DNA of 64,000 nt from positions 1-64,000 of the forward strand of contig NZ_SUKA01000004.1 of the NCBI RefSeq assembly GCF_005049105.1, given 5' to 3'. This document shows, in pieces, positions 44,940 to 53,998 of the stretch (its first letter is position 1; each line of letters starts with the position of its first letter). A program made the position numbers and the translations under genes. The notes beneath the pieces are model-generated. The model did not search any database. It was given only the letters and a program-made list of their open reading frames with translations, and was not told the origin of the DNA. This DNA is from Sphingobacterium alkalisoli. Lineage in GTDB: Bacteria; Bacteroidota; Bacteroidia; Sphingobacteriales; Sphingobacteriaceae.

Positions 44940-45542
44940 ATGAAATCAATTGCTATTAGCGGTTCTGCAAGACAGAACGTAGGGAAAAGAGATGCAAAGG
45001 AATTACGTTACCAAGGTCAGGTACCGGCAGTTCTTTATGGTGGGAAAGAGCAAACTCACTTTTCAGTATCCGCAGCTGATTTGAAACCAGTTCTTTATAC
45101 ACCAGAGGTTGTCTTCATCGACTTAGACATCAACGGCACTAAAACAAGAGCTATCGTTCAAGACGCGCAATTCCACCCATTGACTGACTTAGTTAATCAC
45201 GTTGACTTTTTAGAGTTGTCGGATGACAAAGAAGTTTCTATCAACATCCCAGTAAAATTAACAGGTACTTCTCCCGGTGTTAAATTGGGGGGTAAACTAG
45301 TTCAAAAACTGCGTAAACTTCGCGTTAAAGCATTACCAAATAACTTGCCTCAAGAAATTGAAGTTCCTATGGAATCGTTGGAAGTTGGTAAATCTGTACG
45401 CGTTGATCAAATAAAAGTAGAAAACGCTAAAGTATTGAATAATGGTGATGATACAATTGTATCTGTAATCATGTCTCGTGCATTACGTCAAGCAGAACAA
45501 GAAGCAGCTAAGGCAGCCCAAGGTAAAGGCGGTAAAAAATAA
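44940..45542 (+). CDS. rplY: 50S ribosomal protein L25 / general stress protein Ctc
   Basis: 200 residues, the long two-domain form. The N-terminal L25 domain (about residues 1-90) binds 5S rRNA and includes GKRDAKELRYQGQVPAVLYG in pieces (RDAKELR, VPAVLYGG). The C-terminal beta domain (about 95-185) is the Ctc/TL5 part, with DDTIVSVI near its end, then an Ala/Lys-rich tail. Its promoter is one of the clearest in the window, as expected for a ribosomal gene. A terminator follows, so it is transcribed alone. Confidence 0.94.
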   Translation: MKSIAISGSARQNVGKRDAKELRYQGQVPAVLYGGKEQTHFSVSAADLKPVLYTPEVVFIDLDINGTKTRAIVQDAQFHPLTDLVNHVDFLELSDDKEVSINIPVKLTGTSPGVKLGGKLVQKLRKLRVKALPNNLPQEIEVPMESLEVGKSVRVDQIKVENAKVLNNGDDTIVSVIMSRALRQAEQEAAKAAQGKGGKK

Positions 45543-45563
45543 GTTAGCTTTTCAGCTACCCCG

Positions 45564-45592
45564 AAAGGCATCGAGTAGTCGATGCCTTTTTT
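45564..45592 (+). terminator. Terminator after rplY
   Basis: AAAGGCATCGA and TCGATGCCTTT form an 11-base stem with a GTAG loop, followed by a T run. Confidence 0.92.
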
Positions 45593-45648
45593 AGTTTATC
45601 TTTTTTCTAATTTCTCATATCTAATATCTATTTTTTACTTTTACGCCT

Positions 45649-46212
45649 ATGAATTTTTTAATCGTTGGATTAGGTAATATCGGTAGGGAATACGCAGATA
45701 CGCGTCACAATATCGGATTTATGGTAGCAGACGAACTAGCTAGCCAAGCTAGCGCAACTTGGTCAACACTTAAACTGGCATTTTATACGGAATTCAAACA
45801 ACGGGGACATAATGTATACGTGATTAAACCCACCACCTATATGAATCTGAGTGGGAAAGCGGTAAATTATTGGATGCAGCAATTAAAAATTCCCATCCAA
45901 AATGTATTGGTGATTGTAGACGATTTGGCCATTCCCTTTGGCTCACTACGCATAAAACCGAAAGGTAGCGCCGCAGGACACAATGGGTTGAAATCCATCG
46001 AAGCCTTATGTGGTGGCCAGGTCTATCCGCGTCTTCGCTTCGGTATTGGAGACAATTACCCGAAAGGCCGTCAGATTGACTATGTATTAGGACCATTTGA
46101 CAAAGACGAACAAAAAGACCTACCCGCTTTAATCGAACACGCCGTAAAGATGTGTCACAGCTTTATTAATATCGGCATTGAACTGACCATGACGAATTTG
46201 AATACGAAATAG
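45649..46212 (+). CDS. pth: Peptidyl-tRNA hydrolase
   Basis: 187 residues. The enzyme frees tRNA from peptidyl-tRNA dropped by ribosomes. The opening FLIVGLGNIGREYADTRHNIGF (in parts: GLGNIGREY, TRHNIGF) carries the catalytic His at about residue 22; KPTTYMNLSGKAV holds the conserved Asn; VDDLAIPFG holds the catalytic Asp; and SAAGHNGLKS another key Asn. The set is complete. In many bacteria pth follows rplY, as here, though a terminator separates them. Confidence 0.96.
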   Translation: MNFLIVGLGNIGREYADTRHNIGFMVADELASQASATWSTLKLAFYTEFKQRGHNVYVIKPTTYMNLSGKAVNYWMQQLKIPIQNVLVIVDDLAIPFGSLRIKPKGSAAGHNGLKSIEALCGGQVYPRLRFGIGDNYPKGRQIDYVLGPFDKDEQKDLPALIEHAVKMCHSFINIGIELTMTNLNTK

Positions 46213-46245
46213 TATTTAGATTTGAGATATTAGATTTTAGACTAA

Positions 46246-46283
46246 AAAAAGCAGCAGCTTGCATATACAATCCACTGCTTTTT
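46246..46283. terminator. Possible bidirectional terminator between pth and the M56 gene
   Basis: AAAAAGCAG and CTGCTTTTT form a nine-base stem with A and T runs outside, but the loop of about 20 bases is long. It lies between two convergent genes. Confidence 0.5.
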
Positions 46284-46319
46284 CAGGCTATTGTTTGTGG
46301 TCTATATAAAAAACCTAAC

Positions 46320-48395
46320 TTATTTGGTTTTTATAATCACTGCGCCATCGTATTTATCCGCATCAAATTTAGATTTAAACCAACCTTCGGCTTGAGAGGC
46401 CAATAAGGTATAAATAGATTCCACATCTTTAGTATCGATCTTTTTAAACTGCCTGGCATCCATAAATTCACCATCCACCACGTACACCGGATTCTTAAGT
46501 TCTGGCATTGACCATGTTCGTACAGAAACTGTCATTTTAGCAGAATCCGAAGGAGAGATTTTGACATCAATTGTTGGCTTTTTTTCTTTCACTGAAACCG
46601 CAACTGAATCTGCGTTCTTGAAACCTACGACCGACACTGAACCATCCTTATTTGGTAAAGGATTTTTAGCGGAATCTTTACCAATTCCCTGAACTTTCCC
46701 TTGTAGACTTTTCGTCTTACCCGCTTTCGTCGTAATCTCAATCACCCCGTCTTTCGCTGTTTCTCCATACAATGAAGTCGCCGAGCCATCCTTTAGCACA
46801 TTGACTGATGCAATATCATTGGGATTAATATTTTTTAGATCAACATTTCCTTGTTTCTGGACTTTACCGTCAATTACATACAGTGGTTTCTTAGCCTTAT
46901 TTATACGGTACTGTTCCGCCGACACGGCCCTTATTACCCCATCCATATCTGCTATATCGGGATATTTCACTTTATACATACCCGAAGCTGCCTGCTTATT
47001 CATAAACAAAAGGCTATTCACTTCACGCTCCGGCAATGCAAAAAATTCTCCCTTCGTAATCTCTCTATTATCGTACAGATACAAGTAAGTCTTAGCTTGA
47101 TCAATCTCGGAACGGGTCTTTAACTCCTTGGTACGTTGATCGGATACTGTAATCTTTGGTATTTTGGTCGTTACCATTATAACCCCACCTTTACCTTTTG
47201 CTCCGTAAACCGATTCAGCACTTTTGCTTTTAAGAACGCTGATAGACTCAATACGCTCTCCAGCTAGCTTCCTTAGATTGGCTTGACTTGATTCCTCGCC
47301 GTCAATAATAATTAATGCGTTTTCTGGTATTCCCTCAACTAGGCTATCTGCCGAAATCTTTACGCCCGCCGCTCTTCCTTCAATCTTAATATCAACAGTG
47401 TCCGATCCAAAGGCCTCTTTAAGAACTTCTCCAGCTTCACCATTCATTTTTATAGATAATACGGAATCCGATTGAAAAACTTCCTGCAAATCTGTTTTTT
47501 TAACCGTCTGCACCACCTGTTCAATTTTCGCTTCCGTCTTATCCACTGTAAATGCTCCTGCTATAAAAATCACGATCGGTAGCAGGAAAGCATACTTGCT
47601 CAATTCCAATTTGGAAGAGCGCTTTTTGTTCATCATCATAATGCGCTTTTTTAATGTTTTAAAATTAAATTGACTGCTGATGCCAACAGCGGCACCTTGC
47701 TTGCTTACATGGAGCAGGCTATATTGATAGGTTTGCCGATCCACACCCTTATTTAGCACCTGTTGATCAGTCAGGAATTCTAAATTTTGACGTACAGCTT
47801 TGCGCATCAGCCATACGAAGGGATTATACCAACTACCTATCAATACCATTTCAAACAGTAGAATGTCTAACGTGTGAAGGCCTTTCACATGTATATCCTC
47901 ATGCTTGAAAATATCGTACAGCTCCGGCTCTTGGTGCTGCTTTTTATGTATGTATATCTTATTGAAAAAGGAGAACGGAACAATCGGAAACGCCACATTG
48001 CGATACAGGTAATCTTTCCACAAGGCAGGGTTAGAAAAATAATGGATGCGCAACAAACTGGCAATCTGGAAAACAAACCTAAAAAACAACAATATGACAC
48101 CAGCCCCTATTATTCCAAGCAAGCTGTTTTCCAGGGTGAATGCCGAAACAGATTTCTCCTCGACTATAGTGTAAGGAATATAACCCCACAGATCTATCAC
48201 AGGCATACTAACTTCTTCCCTCAGCCACCCTTTGATATCCAGAAAGGGATATATCAATGCATATATTGCCCCCGCGGTAAAGTAAATTCTATTCAACAGG
48301 TAAAAAGTCAATCCTTTCAGGAAAAAGTTATATCCAAGATATATGATACTAAGCAGTATATTGACCTGCACGATATAGGTTAGTACATTTTCCAT
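46320..48395 (-). CDS. M56 (BlaR1-type) membrane metallopeptidase with C-terminal TonB-plug-like repeats
   Basis: 691 residues. Membrane helices at the N-terminus surround the zinc-protease motif HEDIH at residues 165-169 (HExxH), followed by [14 protein letters not shown], the plan of BlaR1/MecR1 sensors. A further helix lies near residue 270. The periplasmic part lacks a penicillin-binding domain. Instead it has three related segments, each with a V(I/V)DG start and an end like GVI.(I/V)TTK: about 340-400, 500-570 and 635-690. These look like the plug region of TonB-dependent receptors. The BlaI-like repressor gene is just upstream. In BlaR1 systems a signal triggers cleavage of the repressor; here the signal is unknown, possibly linked to receptor or plug proteins. 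Confidence 0.87.
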   Translation of the reverse strand: MENVLTYIVQVNILLSIIYLGYNFFLKGLTFYLLNRIYFTAGAIYALIYPFLDIKGWLREEVSMPVIDLWGYIPYTIVEEKSVSAFTLENSLLGIIGAGVILLFFRFVFQIASLLRIHYFSNPALWKDYLYRNVAFPIVPFSFFNKIYIHKKQHQEPELYDIFKHEDIHVKGLHTLDILLFEMVLIGSWYNPFVWLMRKAVRQNLEFLTDQQVLNKGVDRQTYQYSLLHVSKQGAAVGISSQFNFKTLKKRIMMMNKKRSSKLELSKYAFLLPIVIFIAGAFTVDKTEAKIEQVVQTVKKTDLQEVFQSDSVLSIKMNGEAGEVLKEAFGSDTVDIKIEGRAAGVKISADSLVEGIPENALIIIDGEESSQANLRKLAGERIESISVLKSKSAESVYGAKGKGGVIMVTTKIPKITVSDQRTKELKTRSEIDQAKTYLYLYDNREITKGEFFALPEREVNSLLFMNKQAASGMYKVKYPDIADMDGVIRAVSAEQYRINKAKKPLYVIDGKVQKQGNVDLKNINPNDIASVNVLKDGSATSLYGETAKDGVIEITTKAGKTKSLQGKVQGIGKDSAKNPLPNKDGSVSVVGFKNADSVAVSVKEKKPTIDVKISPSDSAKMTVSVRTWSMPELKNPVYVVDGEFMDARQFKKIDTKDVESIYTLLASQAEGWFKSKFDADKYDGAVIIKTK

Positions 48396-48400
48396 AACAA

Positions 48401-48769
48401 TTAAGATTTATTATTCTTAATCATATCCATGATCTCTTCCAGTTCTTTACCACTAAGCTTCTCTTCCTTTACAAAAAAAGAAACCATGTCTTTGTACGAG
48501 TTTTTAAAATAATCTCCCACAAAGTTGTTCATGAATTTTGCTTTATATTCTTCTTCCGATATAAGCGGTTCGTAGCGTTTCGCATTAGCATATCGCACCG
48601 GTTTTACATACATCTTTTTTTCTAAATTTTTGATCGTTGAAGCCAATGTGGTGTACGGAGGCTTCTCCCCCTTCAAATTATCTAATATTTCTTTTACAAA
48701 TCCACCATTCAATTGCCAGATCGACAACATCGCCTCTTCTTCCTGTATAGTCAACTTTTCCATTCTCAT
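48401..48769 (-). CDS. BlaI/MecI/CopY family transcriptional repressor
   Basis: 122 residues from the ATG at 48769 (ATG at 48763 also possible; the frame itself opens at a TTG at 48775). Winged-helix DNA-binding part near the start: [20 protein letters not shown] in parts ([10 protein letters not shown]), and [16 protein letters not shown], the recognition helix region of BlaI-type repressors. The C-terminal helix region mediates dimers. It is followed six bases later by its M56 partner. A perfect palindrome at 48797-48811, just upstream, is the likely operator. Confidence 0.92.
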   Translation of the reverse strand: MRMEKLTIQEEEAMLSIWQLNGGFVKEILDNLKGEKPPYTTLASTIKNLEKKMYVKPVRYANAKRYEPLISEEEYKAKFMNNFVGDYFKNSYKDMVSFFVKEEKLSGKELEEIMDMIKNNKS

Positions 48770-48775
48770 TATCAA

Positions 48776-49136
48776 TTTACTAATTAATCACAAGTCTACG
48801 AATAATTCGTAAACAAAAAAAATATATTTAACATTTTTTTGTTTTTCATCCAAAACCTCCTAGCTTGACACCTAACGAACTGCCGACTCCTCTATTTCGC
48901 TATACGCCAAGCTGGATGACGATAAAAATATCAATAATCACCAATCAACAGACACGAATCACGAGTCACCAAAATATTTCATATAAAAGTCACGATGACA
49001 TCGATTGCATGAAAAAAATTGGTAATTATATGGATTTTAATTAAGTTAGCGAGATTAAATCTGGACTGGCTTACCTTCCAGATTGTTAGGATAGAATAGT
49101 TATTTTACAACAAGTTCATAATACACATATATACTT
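48776..49136. other. Divergent intergenic region between the BlaI-like gene and gltA
   Basis: 361 bases. It holds the palindrome at 48797-48811, several A- and T-rich runs next to it, and a low-complexity stretch around 48930-48975. I see no clean TTG/TAnnTTTG pair for gltA. Confidence 0.5.
48797..48811. promoter_or_regulatory. Predicted operator of the BlaI-like repressor
   Basis: TACGAATAATTCGTA is a perfect 15-base palindrome, 28 bases upstream of the repressor ATG and just beside a T-rich stretch where the promoter should lie. BlaI and MecI bind TAC-starting, GTA-ending palindromes and repress their own operon, so self-repression is the likely reading. Confidence 0.7.
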
Positions 49137-50423
49137 ATGTCGGAAACAGCATCTATTACACTGAATGGAACGTCTTTTGATCTCCCTGTAGTTTTGGGAA
49201 CAGAAAACGAGCAAGCAGTTGACATTTCAAAATTAAGAGACCAAACCGGATTTATCACTTTAGATCCCGGATACAAAAACACCGGAGCTACCAAGAGCGC
49301 TATTACTTTTCTCGATGGTGAAAAAGGAATATTAAGATACCGCGGTTATCCTATCGAACAATTAGCCGAAAAGTCTACCTTTATAGAAGTCGCTTACTTA
49401 TTAATTTACGGCGAACTTCCAACAAAAGAAGTATTAGAAAAGTTCAGGGCAGATATTCGAGCGCAAATGATGATTCATGAAGACATGAAAAATTTCTTTG
49501 CCGGATTCCCTTCGAAATCGCATCCAATGGGACAATTATCTTGTTTAGTAGGTGCACTTTCTGCATTCTATCCCGAATCTTTAAACCCTAACCAAACCGA
49601 AGAAGAAGAAAACAAGACCATCATTAATTTATTGGCAAAGATGCCAACTATCGTATCTTGGATTCAGAAGAAATCACTAGGACATCCCGTTGTCTATCCA
49701 AAAAACAATTTGGGCTACATAGAGAATTTCCTAAATATGATTTTTGGGGAAGTAAATAGTGAAAAAACATTCGATCCCGTGGTAATCGATGCGATGCATA
49801 AATTACTCATTTTACATGCAGATCATGAGCAAAACTGTTCCACTTCTACTGTACGGATCGTAGGTTCGTCAAATGCCAATTTATATGCATCTATCTCGGC
49901 TGGTATCAATGCCCTTTGGGGTCCTCTTCATGGCGGCGCCAATCAAGCCGTAATTGAGATGCTTGAAGACATTAAGAATGACGGAGGTGATGCAGACAAA
50001 TACTTAGCGAAAGCAAAAGATAAAAACGATCCTTTCCGTTTAATGGGCTTCGGTCACCGTGTATACAAAAACTTTGACCCACGCGCTAAAATTATCAAAA
50101 AAGCATGTGATGATATTTTAGAAAAATTAGGTGTAAACGATCCGGTTTTAGATATCGCAAAACGCTTAGAAGAGGCGGCATTAAAAGATCAATATTTCGT
50201 GGACAGAAAACTATATCCTAATGTTGATTTCTATTCTGGTATTATTTACCGCGCATTAGGTTTCAATTCAGATATGTTTACGGTTTTATTTGCTTTAGGT
50301 CGTCTTCCCGGTTGGATAGCACAATGGAAAGAAATGCGCGATAACAAAGAACCTATTGGTCGTCCGAGACAGGTGTATGTTGGCGAAACGACGCGTGATT
50401 ATGTAGACTTTGACAAAAGATAA
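49137..50423 (+). CDS. gltA: Citrate synthase
   Basis: 428 residues, the hexameric Gram-negative type in length. The enzyme joins acetyl-CoA and oxaloacetate at the entry of the citric acid cycle. Active-site blocks are complete: GPLHGGANQ (His), MGFGHRVYKNFDPRA (His) and NVDFYSGI (Asp), in that order. The N-terminal beta domain (residues 1-50) typical of this type is present. A perfect hairpin terminator follows. Confidence 0.97.
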   Translation: MSETASITLNGTSFDLPVVLGTENEQAVDISKLRDQTGFITLDPGYKNTGATKSAITFLDGEKGILRYRGYPIEQLAEKSTFIEVAYLLIYGELPTKEVLEKFRADIRAQMMIHEDMKNFFAGFPSKSHPMGQLSCLVGALSAFYPESLNPNQTEEEENKTIINLLAKMPTIVSWIQKKSLGHPVVYPKNNLGYIENFLNMIFGEVNSEKTFDPVVIDAMHKLLILHADHEQNCSTSTVRIVGSSNANLYASISAGINALWGPLHGGANQAVIEMLEDIKNDGGDADKYLAKAKDKNDPFRLMGFGHRVYKNFDPRAKIIKKACDDILEKLGVNDPVLDIAKRLEEAALKDQYFVDRKLYPNVDFYSGIIYRALGFNSDMFTVLFALGRLPGWIAQWKEMRDNKEPIGRPRQVYVGETTRDYVDFDKR

Positions 50424-50432
50424 ATTCTTACA

Positions 50433-50468
50433 AAAAGAGGCGGTAATTTTAAAATTACCGCCTCTTTT
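50433..50468. terminator. Terminator after gltA
   Basis: A perfect 36-base palindrome with an AAAAGAGGCGG arm, flanked by A and T runs. It works for gltA on the plus strand and could also act on the opposite transcript. Confidence 0.92.
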
Positions 50469-50475
50469 ACGTAAA

Positions 50476-50515
50476 GATCACCACGTCATTCTTCCTCGCG
50501 ATGACGTGTTTTTAT
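50476..50515 (-). repeat. REP-like extragenic hairpin
   Basis: CACGTCAT and ATGACGTG pair around an 11-base loop. On the minus strand it reads CGTCATCGCGAGGAAG then AATGACGTGGTGATC, which looks like the widespread CGTCATTGCGAGGA-type dispersed repeats of bacterial genomes. A T run follows on the plus strand, so it may double as a second terminator for gltA. Confidence 0.6.
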
Positions 50516-50547
50516 TTTCCGTCTATCTTTTTATCAACTTTATTAAC

Positions 50548-51330
50548 TCACGATTTCTTTTGAAAGCGCATGATAGCAATATCTCCCATAATAAAGGTCA
50601 GCGTATTTTCCTGTACACTGTAGGTGTTTACCTTATCGAGGGTCTGAAAGAATGAACTTTCACCGTTACCTGGACAAGCCATTTTTGTAGATGCCAACGG
50701 CCCAAACTTAATCACATTCCCATCTAACGTCATGTTACCTGAATAATTATTACAGCTACTATTTCCCGACACTTTATTATTGGAAGTATCAAATGTTATC
50801 GTAGGCTTCTTATTCGGATATAAACCATCAAAAGCAATACGGGTTCCAGACATATAATCCAATTCCCACGTGCCATCTAACGACGCATTCTGCGTTTCAA
50901 TTAGTTTAAATTTTGCCAATGGAGCCATTTTGGCTTTGTTGAGGCTTAAAAAATCTCCATTAATTGTGAAATTATCTGCTTTTTCAAATACATCTTTCAA
51001 GCCATGCTCGACAGACATATCTTCACAAAACATCATTGTTGACATTCCAGCAGAAAATTCAATTTTTCCGTTTGGTTTAAACACAAACTTCCCACCTATC
51101 CCATTACAGCCGGTAACAGCGGAGTAACTCGTATCCTTACTAAAAAATTCTAGAGACGGTGTTTTTCCGTTTATTTTTTCGGCAACGGGCTTTCCATTTA
51201 ATTCAATGAGTTGCCATTTCTTGTCCAACATATCAGTAGGTTGATCAACCGACGTCGGCACCTTACGTGTTCCGCAACTTGTGATTAATAATACAAGAAT
51301 GATCGTCGCATTTAAAAAATTTTGATTCAT
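50548..51330 (-). CDS. Lipoprotein with two META domains
   Basis: 260 residues. A signal sequence ends in LITSC (Cys19), so it is a predicted lipoprotein. Two META/HslJ-type domains follow: the first (about residues 36-140) has KKWQLIELNG, VTGCNGIGGKF and MMFCEDM; the second (about 150-255) has LDGTWELDYMSG, NSSCNNYSG and STKMACPG. META domains occur in heat-shock protein HslJ and in envelope proteins tied to stress or novobiocin tolerance. The exact role here is unknown. Transcribed alone, convergent with gltA. Confidence 0.88.
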   Translation of the reverse strand: MNQNFLNATIILVLLITSCGTRKVPTSVDQPTDMLDKKWQLIELNGKPVAEKINGKTPSLEFFSKDTSYSAVTGCNGIGGKFVFKPNGKIEFSAGMSTMMFCEDMSVEHGLKDVFEKADNFTINGDFLSLNKAKMAPLAKFKLIETQNASLDGTWELDYMSGTRIAFDGLYPNKKPTITFDTSNNKVSGNSSCNNYSGNMTLDGNVIKFGPLASTKMACPGNGESSFFQTLDKVNTYSVQENTLTFIMGDIAIMRFQKKS

Positions 51331-51475
51331 ATTTTTTATCGTTATATAACATATACAATTTAATTAACGGATGGTTTAATCTTTCTGCTACAATTTAGCA
51401 CTATCTTTCAAAATAAAAAATCTACTAACTTACTATATTTTATAAAAAAATAGCCATCATTTGTGTTGTTTTCCG

Positions 51476-51483
51476 TATGTTTG
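51476..51483 (+). promoter_or_regulatory. nuoH-operon promoter (-7 box)
   Basis: TATGTTTG followed by CACC matches the -7 element well; a -33 TTG at the right distance is not clear. It lies 31 bases before the nuoH start, which shows that the nuoH-N block has its own transcript. Confidence 0.6.
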
Positions 51484-51514
51484 CACCTAGTTAAGAATTA
51501 TTCTAAAGAGAATC

Positions 51515-52588
51515 TTGATTGATCTGTTAATCCATATTATCATACCGCTCGCAATATTTAGCTTTATTGCGCTGTTCACTCTTTTTGCAGTCTATGCGGA
51601 GCGTAAAATTGCTGGTTTCGTACAAGACCGTTTAGGGCCCATGGAAACTGGAAAATACGGTTTATTACAAACTATTGCCGATATTCTGAAACTTCTTCAA
51701 AAAGAGTTTATCACCCCGGGAGCTGCGGATAAGGTCTTATTTGCTTTGGCGCCCGTTATCATCTTTTCCGCTGTATTTATTGGATTCAGTGTGATGCCGT
51801 GGGCACCGGGTTTCATCCCTGCAGATACGACTACCGGTCTGTTCTTTATTATGGCGGTCGTGTCTATCGATGCAATAGGTATTCTGATGGCCGGATGGGG
51901 CTCCAATAACAAATATTCACTATTGGGTGCGATACGAGCGATTGCACAAATGGTCTCCTACGAAATTCCGGTCGGTCTGTCACTTATTGCCGCAGTAATG
52001 ATTACACAGACACTCAACCTGAATGATATCGCATTCAATCAAGGCATATTAGCTACCGAGCAAATCTATTTTTTCGGCCTATGGAATGTGACAAAAGTGG
52101 GTGGTTTTTTCGCTTGGAACATCTTACAAGCCCCACACCTGATCGTCGTATATCTCATATTTTTCATCGCATCCTTGGCTGAATGCAACCGAGCTCCCTT
52201 TGACATCCCCGAAGCTGAGTCAGAATTAATTGGCGGTTTTCATACCGAATATGGGGGTATACGTTTCGCTTTTGTATTTCTTGCGGAATATGCCATGATG
52301 TTCTTAGTAGCCATGTTGGGTGTTGTGATATTCTTGGGTGGATGGAACACACCTCTCCCTAATATCGGTGCGTTGAAGCTAGCAGAATGGACGACAGGAC
52401 TGTATTGGGGAATTTTTTGGACATTAACCAAATCGCTCTTCATCGTGGGGGTTCAAATGTGGATCCGTTGGACATTACCCCGTTTCCGTGCAGACCAATT
52501 AATGAATCTGTGCTGGAAGGTGATGATACCAATCGCGTTTTTATGTATGGCAATTTCGGGTATTTGGCGAATCTTAGTAATGGTATAA
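51515..52588 (+). CDS. nuoH: NADH-quinone oxidoreductase subunit H
   Basis: 357 residues, eight or so membrane helices. This subunit of complex I lines the quinone chamber. Family blocks include AERKIAGFVQDRLGPM near residue 30, and the helix-loop stretch EYGGIRFAFVFLAEY (GFHTEYGG region) near residue 245, which borders the quinone site. The reading starts with TTG at 51515, preceded by AAAGAGAA; no ATG gives a better N-terminus. First gene of a nuoH-N operon; no nuoA-G genes are upstream. One base separates it from nuoI. Confidence 0.95.
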   Translation: MIDLLIHIIIPLAIFSFIALFTLFAVYAERKIAGFVQDRLGPMETGKYGLLQTIADILKLLQKEFITPGAADKVLFALAPVIIFSAVFIGFSVMPWAPGFIPADTTTGLFFIMAVVSIDAIGILMAGWGSNNKYSLLGAIRAIAQMVSYEIPVGLSLIAAVMITQTLNLNDIAFNQGILATEQIYFFGLWNVTKVGGFFAWNILQAPHLIVVYLIFFIASLAECNRAPFDIPEAESELIGGFHTEYGGIRFAFVFLAEYAMMFLVAMLGVVIFLGGWNTPLPNIGALKLAEWTTGLYWGIFWTLTKSLFIVGVQMWIRWTLPRFRADQLMNLCWKVMIPIAFLCMAISGIWRILVMV

Positions 52589-52589
52589 C

Positions 52590-53153
52590 GTGGTGATAAA
52601 AACAACTATACAAGGATTTACAACGGCGGTAAAGGGCTTACTTTTAACCGTGAGACACTTATTTCGTGCCCGCAAGGCGCGCACTTCTTTGGATATACGG
52701 GATACGCATTACTTTGACAAACAACAAGGTGTAACTACTGTTCAGTTTCCAAAGCAATCCATGCCGATTCCCGAAGTAGCGCGTTATCAGCTAGACGTAG
52801 AAATTGAGGATTGCATCGTCTGTGATCTATGTGCGAAAGCCTGTCCGGTAGATTGCATTGCTATCGAAGCTGTCAAATCGCCCGAAGCCATTGGCAAAAC
52901 ATCCGATGGTAGCGTAAAAAGATTATACGCCGCTCAATTCGATATTGATATGGCGAAGTGTATGTATTGTGGCCTCTGCACCGTAGTTTGTCCAACCGAA
53001 TGTATTACCATGACGGACCAATACGACCGCAGCTCGACAAAACTAACGGATCTAATCTATGGATTTGCAGAAATGAGCGATCAGGAAATTGCGCAGCGTA
53101 AAGAAGAATGGACCAAATTCCAAGCTGATAAGGAGGCGGCTAAAAAGAAATAA
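52590..53153 (+). CDS. nuoI: NADH-quinone oxidoreductase subunit I
   Basis: 187 residues. This peripheral subunit holds two 4Fe-4S clusters that pass electrons towards the quinone. Both binding motifs are complete: CIVCDLCAKACP and CMYCGLCTVVCP. It starts with GTG one base after nuoH and ends where nuoJ begins. A Lys/Ala-rich tail closes it. Confidence 0.95.
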   Translation: MVIKTTIQGFTTAVKGLLLTVRHLFRARKARTSLDIRDTHYFDKQQGVTTVQFPKQSMPIPEVARYQLDVEIEDCIVCDLCAKACPVDCIAIEAVKSPEAIGKTSDGSVKRLYAAQFDIDMAKCMYCGLCTVVCPTECITMTDQYDRSSTKLTDLIYGFAEMSDQEIAQRKEEWTKFQADKEAAKKK

Positions 53154-53696
53154 ATGGAAGAAGTTATATTTTATGCTTTTGCCGCATTAGCTATTGGTTC
53201 AGCTCTCTTGGTCGTGAGTTTGAAAAACACCGCTCGTGCCCTCTTTTTATTCTTCATTGTCCTATTTGCGATGGCTGGGCTATTTCTTTTTGCTTTAGCC
53301 GACTTTGTTGCGATCACGCAGATCCTGATCTATGTGGGTGGTGTGCTAATCCTCATGATATTTGCCTTTATGCTATCCAACAAAGAACTCTTAGCCGATC
53401 TGCAGCATACCTCAGCAAAGTTCTTATCTCTGCCAAATGCTCAATCGCTTGTACTCGCTGTTGGGTTTTTAGCCGTTATGGTATACGGAATTTTAGAATG
53501 GCAGGAGAATACCCCCTATTGGATAACCGAAAACATCCGTCAGGGCAGCACCATACAGCCCGCTGACAACAATATTAATCAACTGGGTATCAAGTTTATG
53601 ACACAGTATATTTTACCCTTTGAAGTCGTATCCATATTCTTACTCATGGCACTTATTGGAGCCGCCCACTTATCAAGAAAGGAGGAAAACAGATGA
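53154..53696 (+). CDS. nuoJ: NADH-quinone oxidoreductase subunit J
   Basis: 180 residues with five membrane helices. The family block ITQILIYVGGVLILMIFAFML, with the conserved glycine pair of helix 3, is present near residue 60. It begins at the base after the nuoI stop and overlaps nuoK by four bases. Confidence 0.94.
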   Translation: MEEVIFYAFAALAIGSALLVVSLKNTARALFLFFIVLFAMAGLFLFALADFVAITQILIYVGGVLILMIFAFMLSNKELLADLQHTSAKFLSLPNAQSLVLAVGFLAVMVYGILEWQENTPYWITENIRQGSTIQPADNNINQLGIKFMTQYILPFEVVSIFLLMALIGAAHLSRKEENR

Positions 53697-53998
53697 TTAC
53701 CCTAACTCATTTCCTCGTTGTCAGTGTCTGCATATTTTGTATCGGATTGTATGCTGTGCTGGCCAAGCGTAATGCCATTATGATATTGGTCGGGATAGAG
53801 CTTATGATCAATTCAGCCGTGCTTAACTTGGTTGCATTCGGCAGATACGATAAAGTAAATTACGGCGGCCAGGTGTTTGCATTATTTGCTATCGTCCTTG
53901 CTGCAGCTTCTGTAGCCGTGGGTCTAGCTATCATTCTTAGCGTATACCGCAAATACAAAACGATCGATCCAAATAATATTACAGACCTGCGCGATTAA
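53693..53998 (+). CDS. nuoK: NADH-quinone oxidoreductase subunit K
   Basis: 101 residues, three membrane helices. The conserved glutamates of the proton path are visible, one in VGIELMINSAVLNLVAF (about residue 35) and one residue-equivalent in helix 3 replaced by the ALFAIVLAAASVAVGLAI stretch, where the family usually has another Glu (the normal AxxExxxGLA). Overlaps nuoJ by four bases and shares its last base with the nuoL start. Confidence 0.94.
   Translation: MITLTHFLVVSVCIFCIGLYAVLAKRNAIMILVGIELMINSAVLNLVAFGRYDKVNYGGQVFALFAIVLAAASVAVGLAIILSVYRKYKTIDPNNITDLRD

Noticed and set aside
47874..48383. 169-codon plus-strand frame opposite the M56 gene
   Set aside because: Antisense shadow of the membrane-helix region; no start signals and no recognisable protein.
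46320..48769. Beta-lactam resistance sensor (BlaR1/BlaI)
   Set aside because: The protease and repressor match, but no penicillin-binding sensor domain is present, and the beta-lactamase-like gene is more than 35 kb away.
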